A stretch of DNA of 64,000 nt from Balanoglossus misakiensis. Its lineage: Eukaryota > Hemichordata. The position numbers and the translations under genes are program-made. The DNA is taken from positions 12,834,001-12,898,000 of the forward strand of contig CM082579.2 in the NCBI GenBank assembly GCA_040954595.2, read 5' to 3'. Below are positions 1-12,320 of the stretch, piece after piece. Below the pieces are notes generated by a model, which worked only from the letters and a program-made list of their open reading frames with translations, did no database searches and had not been told where the DNA came from. Each line of letters starts with the position of its first letter. Within the stretch, counting starts at the first letter, position 1.

Positions 1-222
1 GATTATATGACACTTTGCAAGTATTATTATTATTTACTTGTTTACTACCTCACTAGAGGGCGCACAATTTTATTGTCGGCCATTTTCTGTTTGTTTTGCG
101 CGTCTCTGGCAGTCGCAGTCGAAAGAGATGAATATCGAGGCAATTTTGCAGGAGATAAATTTGGCAACGTTGGTAGAGAGGTTCAAATATCAGCGGGTTG
201 AAGCTGCCACCGTTCTTTAATT
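1..222 (+). repeat. Left terminal inverted repeat, carries SAM-domain start
   Basis: It matches the reverse complement of 12,099-12,320. It contains an AT-rich outer part (ATT repeats), a probable promoter/5' UTR, and about 30-35 codons of a SAM domain that begin at an ATG at position 128 and end in an in-frame TAA just after the repeat stops. Compared with the right copy it lacks the ATGC at the position of the first start codon, so the upstream initiation codon is lost here. It could still supply a promoter or leader for the integrase gene that begins at 385. Confidence 0.8.
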
Positions 223-384
223 ACCCATTAATATCTTATAGGTCCCTTTATTAAATACATATTGTGGGTGCATTTCATGTGAATTCCCAGAATGCATCAC
301 CAACATAAAGGAGCATGACCTATGACAATCTACTGGTAAATCCATGCTCCTTGGACAGGCCTTTGGAAACAAGTATTCTGTAAA

Positions 385-1764
385 ATGGATCTAAACATTT
401 CTGAGATGGCAAAGGTATTACTGAGTTTGAATTTGGGTAATTTAATAGATACGTTTGAGCAGGAGAACATTACTCCAGACATTATCTGTAAATTATCAAG
501 CGTTGATTTCCAAACACTTGGAGTGAATAATTCACGGGATGTCATGGCTTTGCGCACAAAGTGTACTCACTATGGATCTAAAGTACCAGTGAAAGTACAA
601 GTAGGATGTGGTCCACCACAATTCTATATACCAAAGGCAATCCTACAGAACCACCTAGAAGAAGGATTCCTGGTAACTGAGATTGCATCAATGTTTGCCA
701 TTTCCAAAAGTACTATTATTCGTAGAATGCGGGTTTATGGACTGAGCAAAATGGATTTTGCAGATATTTCTGATGGTGACCTTGACATTCACGTTAATGA
801 ATTGACACAAGAATATCCTTTCTGTGGTGAGAATATGCTAAGGCACCTCCTTACAGAAAAATTTGGGATAAAGGTGCAGAGGATGAGACTCCGTGATAGC
901 ATTCATCGGATAGATGATGCTGGCATACAAGCAAGAAAGAACAGTCGATTAAGGCGCCGGGTATATAATGTAAAAGGTCCGAACCAGTTGTGGCATGTGG
1001 ACACTAATCATAAACTGATACGATGGGGCTTTATCATACTTGGTGGTGTTGATGGCTTCAGCCGTTTACCTGTCATGTTGGAGTGTAAAGACAACAACAG
1101 GGCAGCAACTCTTCTAGAGTGCTTCAAGACTGCAGTTAAAGTTTATGGCCTTCCCAGCAGAGTGAGATCGGACATGGGACTGGAAAATGTAGACATAGCC
1201 GACTTCATGCTACAAAAACGTGGTACAAATCGAGGTAGTATGATAACTGGTAAAAGCGTACATAACCAGAGAATAGAGAGGCTTTGGCGCGATGTGTTTG
1301 AGGGTGTTCTTGCCTTGTTTCATCAACTGTTCCATTTTATGGAAGATAACAGTATTCTAGACCCTTTCAAGCCAAGTCACCTTGCTGCTCTCCATTACAT
1401 CTACCTTCCAAGAATAAATGAGAAATTAGAAGTGTGGAGTAGGGCTTGGGGCAACCATAGAATGCGCACAACACGGTCATCACCACTGCGTTTATGGATT
1501 TCAGGCCAGCTGCAAAATCCCGTTGGTGTCCAACTATCAGCAGATGATATCACAACCTATGGTGTAGAAGGTATTGTAGATGATCATGACGGCGGTGCTG
1601 ATGAAAGACCGATACTACAGCCAATATCCTTTGAACTAGGTGAACAATGCTTGGAGGAACTCATGCAGCGTGTACCAGCAACCCGGCCAACAAATAATTA
1701 TGGCATTGAATTATACCAGAGTGCCTTACAAATAATTAATCACTATCATGCCAATATCCAGTAG
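385..1764 (+). CDS. SAM-domain integrase-type DDE transposase
   Basis: A single uninterrupted frame of 459 codons. Residues about 8-60 look like a SAM domain (hydrophobic pattern with FEQENIT, DFQTLGV). Residues about 84-120 form a helix-turn-helix ([19 protein letters not shown]), and a second helical segment follows. Residues about 200-300 are an rve integrase core with catalytic triad D206 (LWHVDTNHK), D263 (RSDMGLEN) and E298 (HNQRIERLW); 34 residues separate the last two, as expected for a DD(34-35)E enzyme. The C-terminal region has the [10 protein letters not shown] and [10 protein letters not shown] blocks seen in animal integrase-core proteins of this type. It should cut and join the ends of the surrounding element. 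No stops or frameshifts are seen, so it is potentially active. The ATG at 385 is 163 bp inside the end of the left TIR; an upstream exon cannot be excluded. Confidence 0.87.
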   Translation: MDLNISEMAKVLLSLNLGNLIDTFEQENITPDIICKLSSVDFQTLGVNNSRDVMALRTKCTHYGSKVPVKVQVGCGPPQFYIPKAILQNHLEEGFLVTEIASMFAISKSTIIRRMRVYGLSKMDFADISDGDLDIHVNELTQEYPFCGENMLRHLLTEKFGIKVQRMRLRDSIHRIDDAGIQARKNSRLRRRVYNVKGPNQLWHVDTNHKLIRWGFIILGGVDGFSRLPVMLECKDNNRAATLLECFKTAVKVYGLPSRVRSDMGLENVDIADFMLQKRGTNRGSMITGKSVHNQRIERLWRDVFEGVLALFHQLFHFMEDNSILDPFKPSHLAALHYIYLPRINEKLEVWSRAWGNHRMRTTRSSPLRLWISGQLQNPVGVQLSADDITTYGVEGIVDDHDGGADERPILQPISFELGEQCLEELMQRVPATRPTNNYGIELYQSALQIINHYHANIQ

Positions 1765-1919
1765 AACACATGAGTTTGTTCCAACAATACAAACACAAGA
1801 TCTATGACAAAACCTTCCCTTAGTTTCTCAATAATCTTCAGTGCTTTTCTTGTTTCTTGTATACACTTATACTACAATTTGGCACACACAAAATCAAAGA
1901 AAGCGTTATGTCTGACACA

Positions 1920-2225
1920 ACTGTTAGGAAACACACGAGTTGGGAGTTGACCAGACACCTAATCAGCTATATACTTAGGCATATCATTGAGTATATTGGT
2001 ACTTTGCTCGGCAATCACCCACACGTTTGTTTATTTCTACATGGAACTCAGAGACACTCACTCCATGGGTAGCACTCTAATACACACACAGTTGTGTGTG
2101 TATTAGTCTGACTTCCATGTAGAAATAAATAAGTGTATGAGGGATTACCAGGCAAAGTTTCAATATACTCCACGATACGATACGGCTGATTAGGTGTCCA
2201 GCCAAGTCGCGTGTTTCCTGTAACA
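1920..2225. repeat. Imperfect inverted repeat (hairpin) past the integrase stop
   Basis: The arms pair around a centre near 2,092, where TAATACACACACA meets TGTGTGTGTATTA. The outer arms share AGGAAACACAC / GTGTTTCCTG, ACACCTAATCAGC / GCTGATTAGGTGT, and TTTCTACATGGAA / TTCCATGTAGAAA. It could be a degenerate foldback MITE nested in the transposon, or a transcribed hairpin in the 3' UTR of the integrase gene. Confidence 0.7.
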
Positions 2226-5200
2226 TTACAATAATTAATGTATCTGCCAAAAAGTGTTGTCTTGGCGCTACAATACCGGTAGAAGGCAACTTGATGGGCA
2301 GGCATTTATCTCATGCAGAGACAATGTGAAAGTAGATATTTGAATAGAAATTATATTGCAATAGAGAGACAACAGCTAGTTGATAAAACTCTTGTAGAAC
2401 TCATTAAGTATTAAGTTTATTGATCAAATGTTTATTGCAACTTTTGAAATAATTTAAATAACATGCACAGTGCACAGTTAGCCACTTTCTAGTCACTATA
2501 TCCCCCCAAAAACAACACACAAAGAAAACAGGCTGTCCACATTGTTTTGTTCACTAGTAAGTAACCAGGAATTTTTCCATTTTAAGGCAAATGTGACAAA
2601 TGAACATGGAGTAAACATTTGCTCCAAAAAACTGTACACTGTAATGCGAGAAGGAAAATTATCTCATGAAAGACTTCAACCCATATATTCCATGAATACT
2701 TTTCATATCTGCTTCAATCCGGCTGAGTAGCTCTGTTGCTCTGAAATGTATTTGGGAGAACTTGTGAGTTCTGAAGCCTTATGTGTCACTTTTCTTTTCA
2801 TGCAAATGTGCTATGCTGTTACTGTTTTCATAAGGCAGAGTTACCTTTCACATTTACTTGATTGGTTCCAAGTAGTATGATTGTGAAAGTCATTGAAACA
2901 TCAAATTAAATCCTTTACTCTTCAATTGTGTGCATTGCAGTGTGACATTTATCATCCATACACATCTTTCAAGAACATATTACAAGTCATCGTTGATGAC
3001 ACAGTCCCCCTCTTGTCGAAAGTGTTATAATCTTTGGTGTCTAGGTTACTGTAGGATGACATTGATGCAACTTGTGTGAGGACTGTAACATGCAAAATAA
3101 AGTAATCTGAGCATCATTTAATAAATGACCTGTTGGTCACATCATGTTGATCATATCATGAAATAAATTGGCATGGTATTTTATCTTAGTGCCAAGTTTT
3201 AACAAAATTGGCTCAGGGAAGTTTGAATTATGCTTCAAAGACATAAAATATCGCATGCATGACTGTCAGGCCTCATATTGGATGATACTGCAAAATAAAT
3301 AAACATGCCTATGAATGCCAAAGCGCCTCGTCTGCGGGGACTAATAATCAAACCCTAGTTGTGGAAAACTACCTTGAATGACACTCTTGGTGACATGGCA
3401 ACTAATCTTAGTTCCAAGATCATCTTGACATTGTACCTTGTACAAGGGACAGAAGCTCTGGCATTCTGGTTCACAATCTTATCCAAATACTAGGTGACCA
3501 AAACACAACTGCAAATTTGCACACAATAACTGAAATGGACCTTAACACACACATAGTTATGTTTCAATGTTTGTCATCAATTTTTGTTTTCATTTTTAGG
3601 GCCCCAAGTATATGCAGGACTAAACATGTAACAATAACAATAATATTTTTATTGAGAATTCAGAAAAAACTACTAACACTTGCATGCAATTAAAATGATT
3701 ATTTATGCTGTTCAAAGTTGACATTTTGTTGGACAACACAGAAAAATTTGGAAACTTGCTTTCCTCATAAGGAATGCATAGCACTGATTGTGCCTACCAG
3801 TGTGAGCGTACCCAGGTGTCTGAGACTGTCAGTAATAATTTCCCATTTTTAGTGTTGAACCTCTCTACTATCCTTTAAATTTTAAACTGTAATTGACATA
3901 TGTGCTTGTATTTATACAACCACAACATGTAGATGTGTTCTGACATCCAACAAAACTTCAACTGTGTGCAACCTTAGCAATTTCAGAAAATTTCGTAACT
4001 TCCCAATCCATACATTCGCTTGAAAATCTAGGCCTTTCCTGCAGGTTGAAAGTATGACAATAGTAAAGCGTGATAATATTTAACAATTTTAAAATATTTC
4101 AAAATAGGTTGGATTTAGCAATAAAGTGACATTTGATAACTCGTCCCAAATAGTCAGTGTCTCTAAGCCACAGTAGCTGTAACTTTTGATGGTATTTTTT
4201 TGTTGGATGACATGACAGAAAAGGTAGTAGAGACTATGTGGAAACCATGTCTTCTAAGTCTTGGCTCAAGAAACAAAGATTATATTTAATCCACACTCAT
4301 TATCAATTTGAGAGGATATTATAATACCTATGAGCCCAAGTTGACTCCATTGAATTTTTTTGTCAACATCACTGAATTTCAGTCTGTTCAGAAATTAGGA
4401 AGTGATATGTAACAAATATAGGGGAAAAAATTCTCGAAAATTGCAGCTACTGTCCCTCAAAAATATTATATAACGGAATTTGTTATGTACCTATGGAATC
4501 TCTTATTGCGGAAATGTATCTTTGCATGTCCAGACACATCTGCAGAACAGCCTCAGACATGAACAAAATGGAAACCTTGACGGCGCCAAGTTGCCACATT
4601 AAAATATTAACAAAATCAAGACATTTATATGTAAGCTTGAGTGTTATCTCCTTATGTCAACTAAAAAAGTCTTAGGTCATCACAATATATTAATAGCTCC
4701 AGACATAAAATACAGTTACAAAGTGGCCATGCAGAAGCCATACTTTGGGGTTATTATGAAAATACACCAAAGTATGCATGAGGATATAATCACATTGCAC
4801 TGCCCGATGCCCGATGTAATGCACAGCGTAGCGGAGGGGGATGCGCCATGCTAATGACCTCATTGGCTGTACTTTTGAAATAACCTTATTATTATAAATC
4901 ACTACTTTGTTTTTACTTTTGTTTATGCAAATACAAACTTATGTTATGTGACAACGGCTATGAGTACGAGTCGAGGTCTAGTGGGAGACACGTGCGATGA
5001 AAATTTTGGTATTCAGCCATCAGTTCATACAAAGTGCGCGTCCACACACCAGGTGCAGATGACAGATTGGTAAAAATTTAACACTAGTGTACTCATTCCA
5101 TCTTCATCAGAGATTTTTTTCTCGAGATTAATATTGTACCTCTGAGTACCTCAAAACTGCCGGAAAAGTGTTAGCGATGTCGGCATAACAGTGGGTATTT

Positions 5201-6625
5201 AGTGTCACCCAATTTTTCTTTTGTTCTCGGTGGCAGATATATAATAATGGGTCATAATCACAAAAACAATCATCCAGCATGTATAAGCCATAAGGTGTTA
5301 TCCTTGTGCCAAATTTAAAGTAAGCTGACATGCCTGAGAAATTTTTTTGACCAGATTGTACTGATAGGACAGATGCACAGACGGACAAGTCTCAAGGTAA
5401 ACGCCCCAAGACAAGACATCGTCCATGGGGACCAGTATGTCTGTAATAACTGTTGTCAACTAAACTATAAGAAAAAATGCTAAATCTCTAGTTCATCTAT
5501 CAAAATTTTGAAATGCTTATCCAGCACAAATAAATTTATCATCCATACAATTAAAATAATAGTAAAAGGTGTAACAGACAATGGCATAAAAACACACCTT
5601 GTGAAAATGTTACGTGTCATAGGCAGTGTTACGTAGATTATTAGGTCAGTCACTGCTGCAATGCTTTACTGACCTCAGAAGAGGAAAACAATCATATTTA
5701 GTAACATTGTAGTTATGTTGGTTTATAATGGCCTTTTGCAACAGATGTTTGTTGCACACCTGTTGCAAAAGAAATCAACATCACCGCAAACATGAACACT
5801 TATCGGTTATGCCACAAAGGTCATGGATCACAAAATATTAAAATATTTGTGACAGTATTCCTTTAAGGGCCATGGATAATGAAAACATGCGCATGGTAAA
5901 TGTAACTGGTTGAACTGTGTCCCTGTCCCCCCCCCCCAAAAAAAAAAATACAAAAGAATTTGGAAGTGTAAAAATCACTCGTGCCCCAGCCCTGACCCTG
6001 ACTAAAATCAATGTCTTTGTTCAGTGCCAACTCAAACTCACAATCGACGATAACACAATAGTTAACCAATAAAATAAAATTAAATGAAAGTGTATCCAAT
6101 TCCAAAATGATTGTCTATTTTGACAGGTGCATTGAACAACATCATTCATGTCATGTTTGTGTATTACCAGTTTTGCACTGGCCTGCCACACCAAAAATAA
6201 GATAGCGCAATTTTTTGTGATACATATAAACATGGAGCACGACAGTAATTGCCATATAACAACAGGTAGTGCAATTTGTGCCCACAGTAATCGAAATACA
6301 GACAAATTTAAATCCCTCCCGACAGTGCACAAATTGCACTTACGGTGCACCTGTTTTAATTATCACGGACCCTTATGGGATAAGCTCTGTCACTGACAGC
6401 CTAGCTAAAACAATAACTGAAATGAAAAAAAAAACAAGTTATAACTAGGATTACATAGTATAAGACTGATATATGAAACAGAATTATGGTATTTATTATC
6501 CGGATCCTGCTTCACCTATCGGATGTACATAGCCTTTATGTATAATATATACGGTGTATGCCACAAATGAATACAATTCTTCTTTATAACAAACTTCTGA
6601 TGCTTGGCATAAAAAATACTGCCAA

Positions 6626-6884
6626 TACACCTTTTTCATAAGTCTAAAATTTGACTTATTAGGTCAACTGAAAGCGAGGCCACTGGGGAAAATCTGTAAT
6701 TAGCAACAACGCATAGTTATTAGCTGTTCATGGCGCCAAAGTCAATATTTTTCAAATGCTTTGTTTGGCACTGCCTATAAACTTTGTGCACAGCTGATAA
6801 TTATGCATTGCTGCTGGTGCTTTCCCCAGTGGCCTCGCTTTCAGATTGACCTAGGTCAAATTCTAGACTTATGAAAAGTGTGTG
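6626..6884. mobile_element. Foldback MITE of about 260 bp
   Basis: Two arms of about 110 bp are inverted copies: ACACCTTTTTCATAAGTCTA at the left and its complement at the right, with a shared inner block GCGAGGCCACTGGGGAAA / TTTCCCCAGTGGCCTCGC. No coding capacity. It sits in the non-coding interior of the larger transposon. Confidence 0.7.
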
Positions 6885-7549
6885 TAGACTATTTCATGAC
6901 TCCTGAATGACCTCACATCCTGGCCTTTTTGGTGGTATGGCATACATTGACTGCTTCTCCCATATGTAACAGATTAAATCTCATGTTTTGTTCAAGGACG
7001 ATTTTGAATGCGTGATCAAATTTTTTGGTCGACTGTTACAGGGATTGAACTTACAATGTAAAACTCATACCAAGAGAAAATCCATGATGCAAAGGTCACT
7101 CAGGGCTCATGAAAATGGCCTATAAGACGGTGCCGCTCCCACATGATCCGACTTATTTTATACAGGAAATCTTGGTTGGTTAGCCCATGGTGAACTGCAT
7201 AAAAAGTCAGTCTACTTGATTCTGAGATGTTGTAGCTAACAAATATGGGAAAATTACCCTGAAAATAGAATCATGCGAATTTCACCATATTGTCACTGCT
7301 TGCTTCCATATTGTTTAGAAAATATGCCAAACTTTTGTGAGAAAATTGTTAAAAATTTTCAACTTAGCAAGTAGAAATTTGCCTATCTTGTACAAGGGTT
7401 AAACCTTGCAGATTACATGCTTGTCAACTGTTAAAATTTTGTCATCCAAACTTGAAATGTTGTGACGGTCAGCGGTCGTCACTGCAGAAATGTAACGATG
7501 GCTTTGTGAACTGCAAATGTCTATTTTGAAAACAAATTGCTTCTGTTCC

Positions 7550-10500
7550 TTACACATTTCCAAAAAAGTTTTGAGAAAATGCAAGATCATACAATTCAAA
7601 AAGTTTTTCTTTTTGGGGCATTTCATTTGCAGCGCTGGGTCGTGGTAACTGCAAACAGTTGCTACATGTGTTGGCCATTGGTAGAAATGAATACTGCTGT
7701 GGAGGAAATACAATTCTCGGATGTATGACAAAACCCAAGAGTGGTTCTTCATCAGTTCCAGTTACAAACTGTAACACACGGGACAGTGAGAGTTGTCGTC
7801 TACCACCTGGTAACATAATATAAAAATACATAAAACTTACTAATTTCAAAACATCTACATGTAGATTTTTAAATCACACTGCTGAAATTTTGTGGCTATT
7901 GTCTCAGCCCGTAGTTGTAAACACACCATTTTCACTAACAGCAAATAAATACCCATCAATGACATGAGTATTCTACTTGGTACATTCTAAAACATGTGTA
8001 TGACAGTGTAAATATTTTTCTATTAAAGGGACAAAGTCTCCATTTTTGAACTTTTTGTGATATCAAGAATACAGGGAATACTTGCATAAAGTCACTCAAT
8101 GTGCAGAATAATGTCAGTACAGAACCTCAAGTGTCAAAAATTACTCCTTTGCCGTACGTAAAGTAACAATTTGTGTGTGACGTCTACATGAAATGAACTG
8201 CTCCATCCAAAGTCTGTTTCCTTCGCCAAATAAACACTGCCACAACAGTGTACACGACAGCTGTCAGTATCATATCCACATGAAAGGAACTCACAATCTG
8301 AGATTTCATTGCAAGCCCTATGTGGTCATAACATTATGTAATATTGCCTATCTTGTCTCATTCATTGATGAAAGTTCATCCAACAATGAATATCTGGTAC
8401 AGACGAGTCTTTTGAATTGTCTATCTATTAGCAGAATAGAGATTGTGTACAGTTAATAGCCAGTATATCAGCATGTTTCAAGTAGTCAAACAACTGGAGC
8501 AGCTCTTGATATCAAACACAATCAATTAAAAAAGGTAAAAAAAGAGAGACTTTGTCCCTTTAATGTAATAAACACATAAGTGTTCAGAAAAACAATCTCT
8601 AGTTCTTTTCTTATTCATGTGTACCAACACTGTTTTTCTATTTGGAACAATCCACATAACATTCACTTACTTGCTACTTCCCTAATGTAATCCAGGAACA
8701 TGGCATATACAGCTTTCTCGTACATTCTTACATTTGAACCTTCAGCTCCTGAATAGTCTGGTTTTAGCAATTCTTTAACCTTCTTCACTGTTAGAGCAGA
8801 TGCTGGATTTGGTTGCAAGAGATGTTTAAATGTTGGTACTAGACAGCACAGCTGTGAAAGACAATCAATAACAAAGAAAAGTGTGAGATAAATTGCATCA
8901 CTTAGTGTGGTGTGCAATATAGTCATCAACCTGTAGTGAAAATCATGATACCTAAATCAAATGAAATCATTTAAAGGGGCATGTTTGATCCTCAGAAATT
9001 TTTGTGGAGTGTACATTGGTAAAGTTCAAAATACAGCTTTCCAACTGGTTAAATATGTATTGATTTTCCTTCGATGTTCACAGACAATTATGACTCTGAA
9101 ATGTATGAAAAAGGGTGCGTAAAACATACCTGGTATATCCCCAACTTAGAGAGACCATTGCGCAGATTGCGCACACATTCCGAAGGATCAGTGCTTTTGA
9201 TTACATCGTCAAGGACAGTAGGATTCATAAACTGTGGTAATTTACCATTTTGTAGCATACTAAGACCTGTGAAAAGATATTACCCAAATCAATTGTTATT
9301 ATTAAACATGTTACTGGTAACTATACGAGTAGATTATTTTCAAATGGATGCCAGTTTTTAAAATATTACTTTGAACATATTTATACACTACATTGGCATA
9401 CACTGCACACAACATATAATTGTAAACTTTATACAGTGAAGTCTAAGTTATCAGACCATCTTACCCATTATAATTCCAATGGAGTGGTAGTCTTGGGACA
9501 GATGTTCTTTCAGACCATCATCAAAATATTTGGCTTTAATTTCCCTCAAGACAAGCACAAAGAATTCCTTCCTTGGCCCACCGTAATCTGCTGCTCTCTG
9601 TTGGAAACAACATATATGACTAATTTTATATCAGTTCCCCCTTAAATGATACACATTGTAAACATTTGAATGTTTCTTTTTTGTGTGGTATTTGATTGAC
9701 TGTAAACCGGATTATTGGAAAGGCAGCACCACAAACTGAAACTATAGCGTGACTGACAAATGATTTTGTGTATAGAAATTTGTTGCAGTTATTTTTTCTA
9801 TTTCTTCTGATCGATAATTAATGGGACACTGACAGTGGAGCTGAAAAAATTTAAGCAGCATGTTTTCTGCGGTAATGAATTATCCTTACTTGAAAGTTAT
9901 CAACCAAGGCATGGTGGAGATATCTGCACATGCAGATCGATTTATGGATTATAGCCAAATTTAAGAGCCTCCATCTCAGCAGGAACAAAAAGCAATCCAA
10001 CTTAATAGATGGATATTACTGCAAAATATTGTAAGTTCAAGGTTTTGTAAACCATGTATGTATGTACACTAAGTACTGTACAGCCACGTTTATCTCCTCA
10101 AACAGCATTGTACAATCAATAAATATAGAACAAAAGCTTACCTCATCATAAAACTGCACCTCGAGTGTCAGTCGGAGATCATCAATATCTCTTATTTCGG
10201 AAAATGCTGTTGCAAGGATGTCATCCCTATTGATCATTATAAAATTTGTCTCGCCTTCAAGCTCTTCAGCTTCATTCTCCACATCTAGCGCTCTCCCTTT
10301 TACCATTACTTTTTGGTAATATCTAAGCACTTCAACAGGATTGTTAATGAAACCATGCGTATTACAGTACATCACTGCATTTGCCACAATGTTGTCAACA
10401 CTGTTTGCTGCTTCAATCACTTCAACCACGGGTGCTTCAACACTTTCCTCAACTCCCTGTACTGTTTCTTCAACTTCAACAGTGTCATCAACTCTGTCTC

Positions 10501-12210
10501 CTGTTTCTTCAACTTCAACAGTGTCATCAACTCTGTCTCCTGTTTCTTCAACTTCAACAGTGTCATCAACTCTATCTACTGTATTGGTAGGTGTCGCAGG
10601 TCTTTCTTGAATATTGGTTGGTATCTGAAAAATATATGAGGAATTTATGATTTATTTTTTATTATTTATTCTTCATTTCCCCTCACAACAGCAACATAAG
10701 ACAACAAGTATTGGCTTGCGGTTGGTGTCTTGTAAATATGCAAGGCTGGAAACTAAATTTTTAGACTAGTAATCCATTTGGGCCTCCGTTTTCTGTAGTT
10801 GGTTGCCCAGTGGCAACATGAGGTAGCCCATACATAATGTCACATGTTCCATGATAAGTGTATTTTTCACTGGGAATGATATTTTTTCCATCAACCAGAT
10901 ACAAAAAGATTTGTTTTTCATGACTGCATATGAATTAAATTTTCTAGTTATTGATATGAATACCTGGCAGCATAGCCTTTAGCAGACTAGGTGGCACCCA
11001 AAATTTTGATGACCTATTTCATGCCATATGCAGAGCTTATATGCAAATTTTGATATTTGCGTTGCCAACGACCACAGCAATCAGGTTGACATAACAAATC
11101 AGAGCATGGTTATCAGTGTTTTCTCCAGCATTTTGAGACAAGGGGGGAATGTCCCCCACTGGGGGGATTTGGTTGCAAATGAGGGGGACTATAATACATT
11201 ATGCAAGTTTAAATTATGCAAATTAAGATTTTTGGGTTTTGTCAGTTCTGAAACGGGTGAATTTAAAGTACACTATTACTTACGACATTCTCTGATACTG
11301 ATTCCTCTGTCGCATGACTGATGTTCCTCCGAGTTGCCGGGTTTTCATCCTCTGAGTCTGAATCGCTACTAAATGGTGCGCAAGTCCACAGATGATGTCG
11401 TAGTTCACGAACGTCAAATTCTTGGAGACAGCCACTACACTTTTCTTTGATTGTGGTTAAAGGGTCGTCTGCAACAAGGGGTTTCGTTGACAGGTTTCTC
11501 TGGATTGGTCGTAGGTATATTTTAATTTGAGGTCCGACATTTACTTTCAAATCCGAAACACGCCATGGACAATCGATTATCTGGAGTGTCTTTACCCCCG
11601 GACCTACACATCGAAGCATTTCAAACCCCCCACAGTCACGTAGCTGTGGGAAGCCTACGAAATCGTTACTTCCGTCTTGCATTCGTTCGTCTGACGTCAA
11701 CGTTTTGATCATATCTTGGGCACTGATATCCGCCTCAAACTGTATTTTTCGGAAGCCCAGTCCTGCCTTTTGCAGAATGTCTTTTTCAGCTTGTGTAGGC
11801 ACAGTGTTTTTGGTGCGGTCGGCCAAACATACGAAGTGGCCAGTCCACGTACGTTTCCTCACTTTCCCTTTATGACGTTCCCGGGGCCTTACTCTACAAG
11901 GCCCTGTCTGGGGGCGAAATAGTAAACGGCGTTCGGCCTGAATATCACCTACCAAACTTTCAACACCAGAAGAACGTGACATCTGGGCCTGATCGGACAT
12001 GGCCGACGGCTGAGTTGCTTCCTTGCAAAGGTCTCGGAGTCGCACTCGATCACCTACTCTTGTAACTCCCAATCTTTTTAATTCCCCTTCCGTCATGGAA
12101 AGAACGGTGGCAGCTTCAATCCGCTCATACTTGAACCTCTCTACCAACGTTGCCAAATTTATCTCCTGCAAAATTGCCTCGATATTCATCTCTTTCGACT
12201 GCGACTGCAT
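7550..12210 (-). CDS. SAM-HECT E3 ubiquitin-ligase-like protein, six exons
   Basis: Exons on the minus strand: 12,210-11,284; 10,624-10,142; 9,597-9,465; 9,266-9,130; 8,851-8,671; 7,806-7,550. All junctions are GT/AG and the summed length is 2,118 nt, exactly 706 codons. Residues 1-65 are a SAM domain. About 118-245 is an unnamed domain (WTGHFVCLADRTKN, GLGFRKIQFEAD, IKIYLRPIQRNL). A C2HC-type finger follows (CSGC...H...C). An acidic linker with a repeated VEVEETGDRVDD block leads to a HECT-type domain from about 445: DYGGPRKEFF in the N-lobe and FVTGTDEEP and PMANTCSNCLQLP in the C-lobe, with C668 as candidate catalytic cysteine. HECT enzymes pass ubiquitin from E2 to substrate through that cysteine. 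At about 260 residues the domain is shorter than the usual 350. A role in controlling host or transposase turnover is inference. Related domestic proteins resemble G2E3-like ligases. Confidence 0.85.
8023..8563. mobile_element. TTAA-flanked MITE inside the last HECT intron
   Basis: It begins TTAAAGGGACAAAGTCTC and ends GAGACTTTGTCCCTTTAA, an inverted pair bounded by TTAA. It lies wholly within intron 5 of the HECT-like gene, so it probably does not affect the protein. The same ends occur at 28,366-28,720 and 41,993-42,635. TTAA targets are typical of piggyBac and Kolobok transposases. Confidence 0.75.
10462..10578 (-). repeat. 39-bp in-frame coding tandem repeat, three copies
   Basis: A 39-bp unit (CTGTTTCTTCAACTTCAACA on + and following bases) repeats three times within exon 2 of the HECT-like gene. 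Because 39 is a multiple of three it keeps the frame and gives an acidic repeated block (VDDTVEVEETGDR) in the linker before the HECT domain. Copy number is likely polymorphic. Confidence 0.85.
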
Positions 12211-12320
12211 GCCAGAGACGCGCAAAACAAACAGAAAATGGCCGACAATAAAATTGTGCGCCCTCTAGTGAGGTAGTAAACAAGTAAATAATAATAATAC
12301 TTGCAAAGTGTCATATAATC
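12099..12320 (-). repeat. Right terminal inverted repeat
   Basis: Inverted copy of 1-222. Read inward it contains the AT-rich end, the presumed promoter of the HECT-like gene, its start codon at 12,210 and the first ~37 codons of its SAM domain, which continue in frame beyond the repeat boundary at about 12,099. The sequence abuts the 63-bp satellite without any intervening bases. Confidence 0.85.

Larger units (their letters stand above)
1765..7549. other. Non-coding interior of the transposon
   Basis: Between the convergent 3' ends of the integrase and HECT genes I see no convincing gene; open frames are short and lack family signatures. It holds an inverted repeat (1,920-2,225), a small hairpin near 5,733-5,775, a C8-A10-type homopolymer run near 5,929-5,948, and a 260-bp foldback element (6,626-6,884). 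The length of this spacer, nearly half of the transposon, is unusual for a purely protein-coding element. Confidence 0.6.
1..12320. mobile_element. 12.3-kb TIR DNA transposon with integrase and SAM-HECT genes
   Basis: The first 222 bases and the last 222 bases (12,099-12,320) are inverted copies of each other, with only a few differences, and they bracket two intact convergent genes: a SAM/integrase gene (+) and a SAM/HECT gene (-). Termini read GATTATATGACACTTTGC inward from each end. The left flank lies outside the window, so a target duplication cannot be tested; the flanking bases TATA appear on both sides of TGACACTTTGC, so a 4-bp TATA duplication is one possible reading. Integrase-type (rve) DDE transposons with accessory genes are known in animals, but I cannot assign this one to a named superfamily. 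The middle (about 1.8-7.5 kb) is non-coding and holds smaller foldback elements. Confidence 0.85.
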
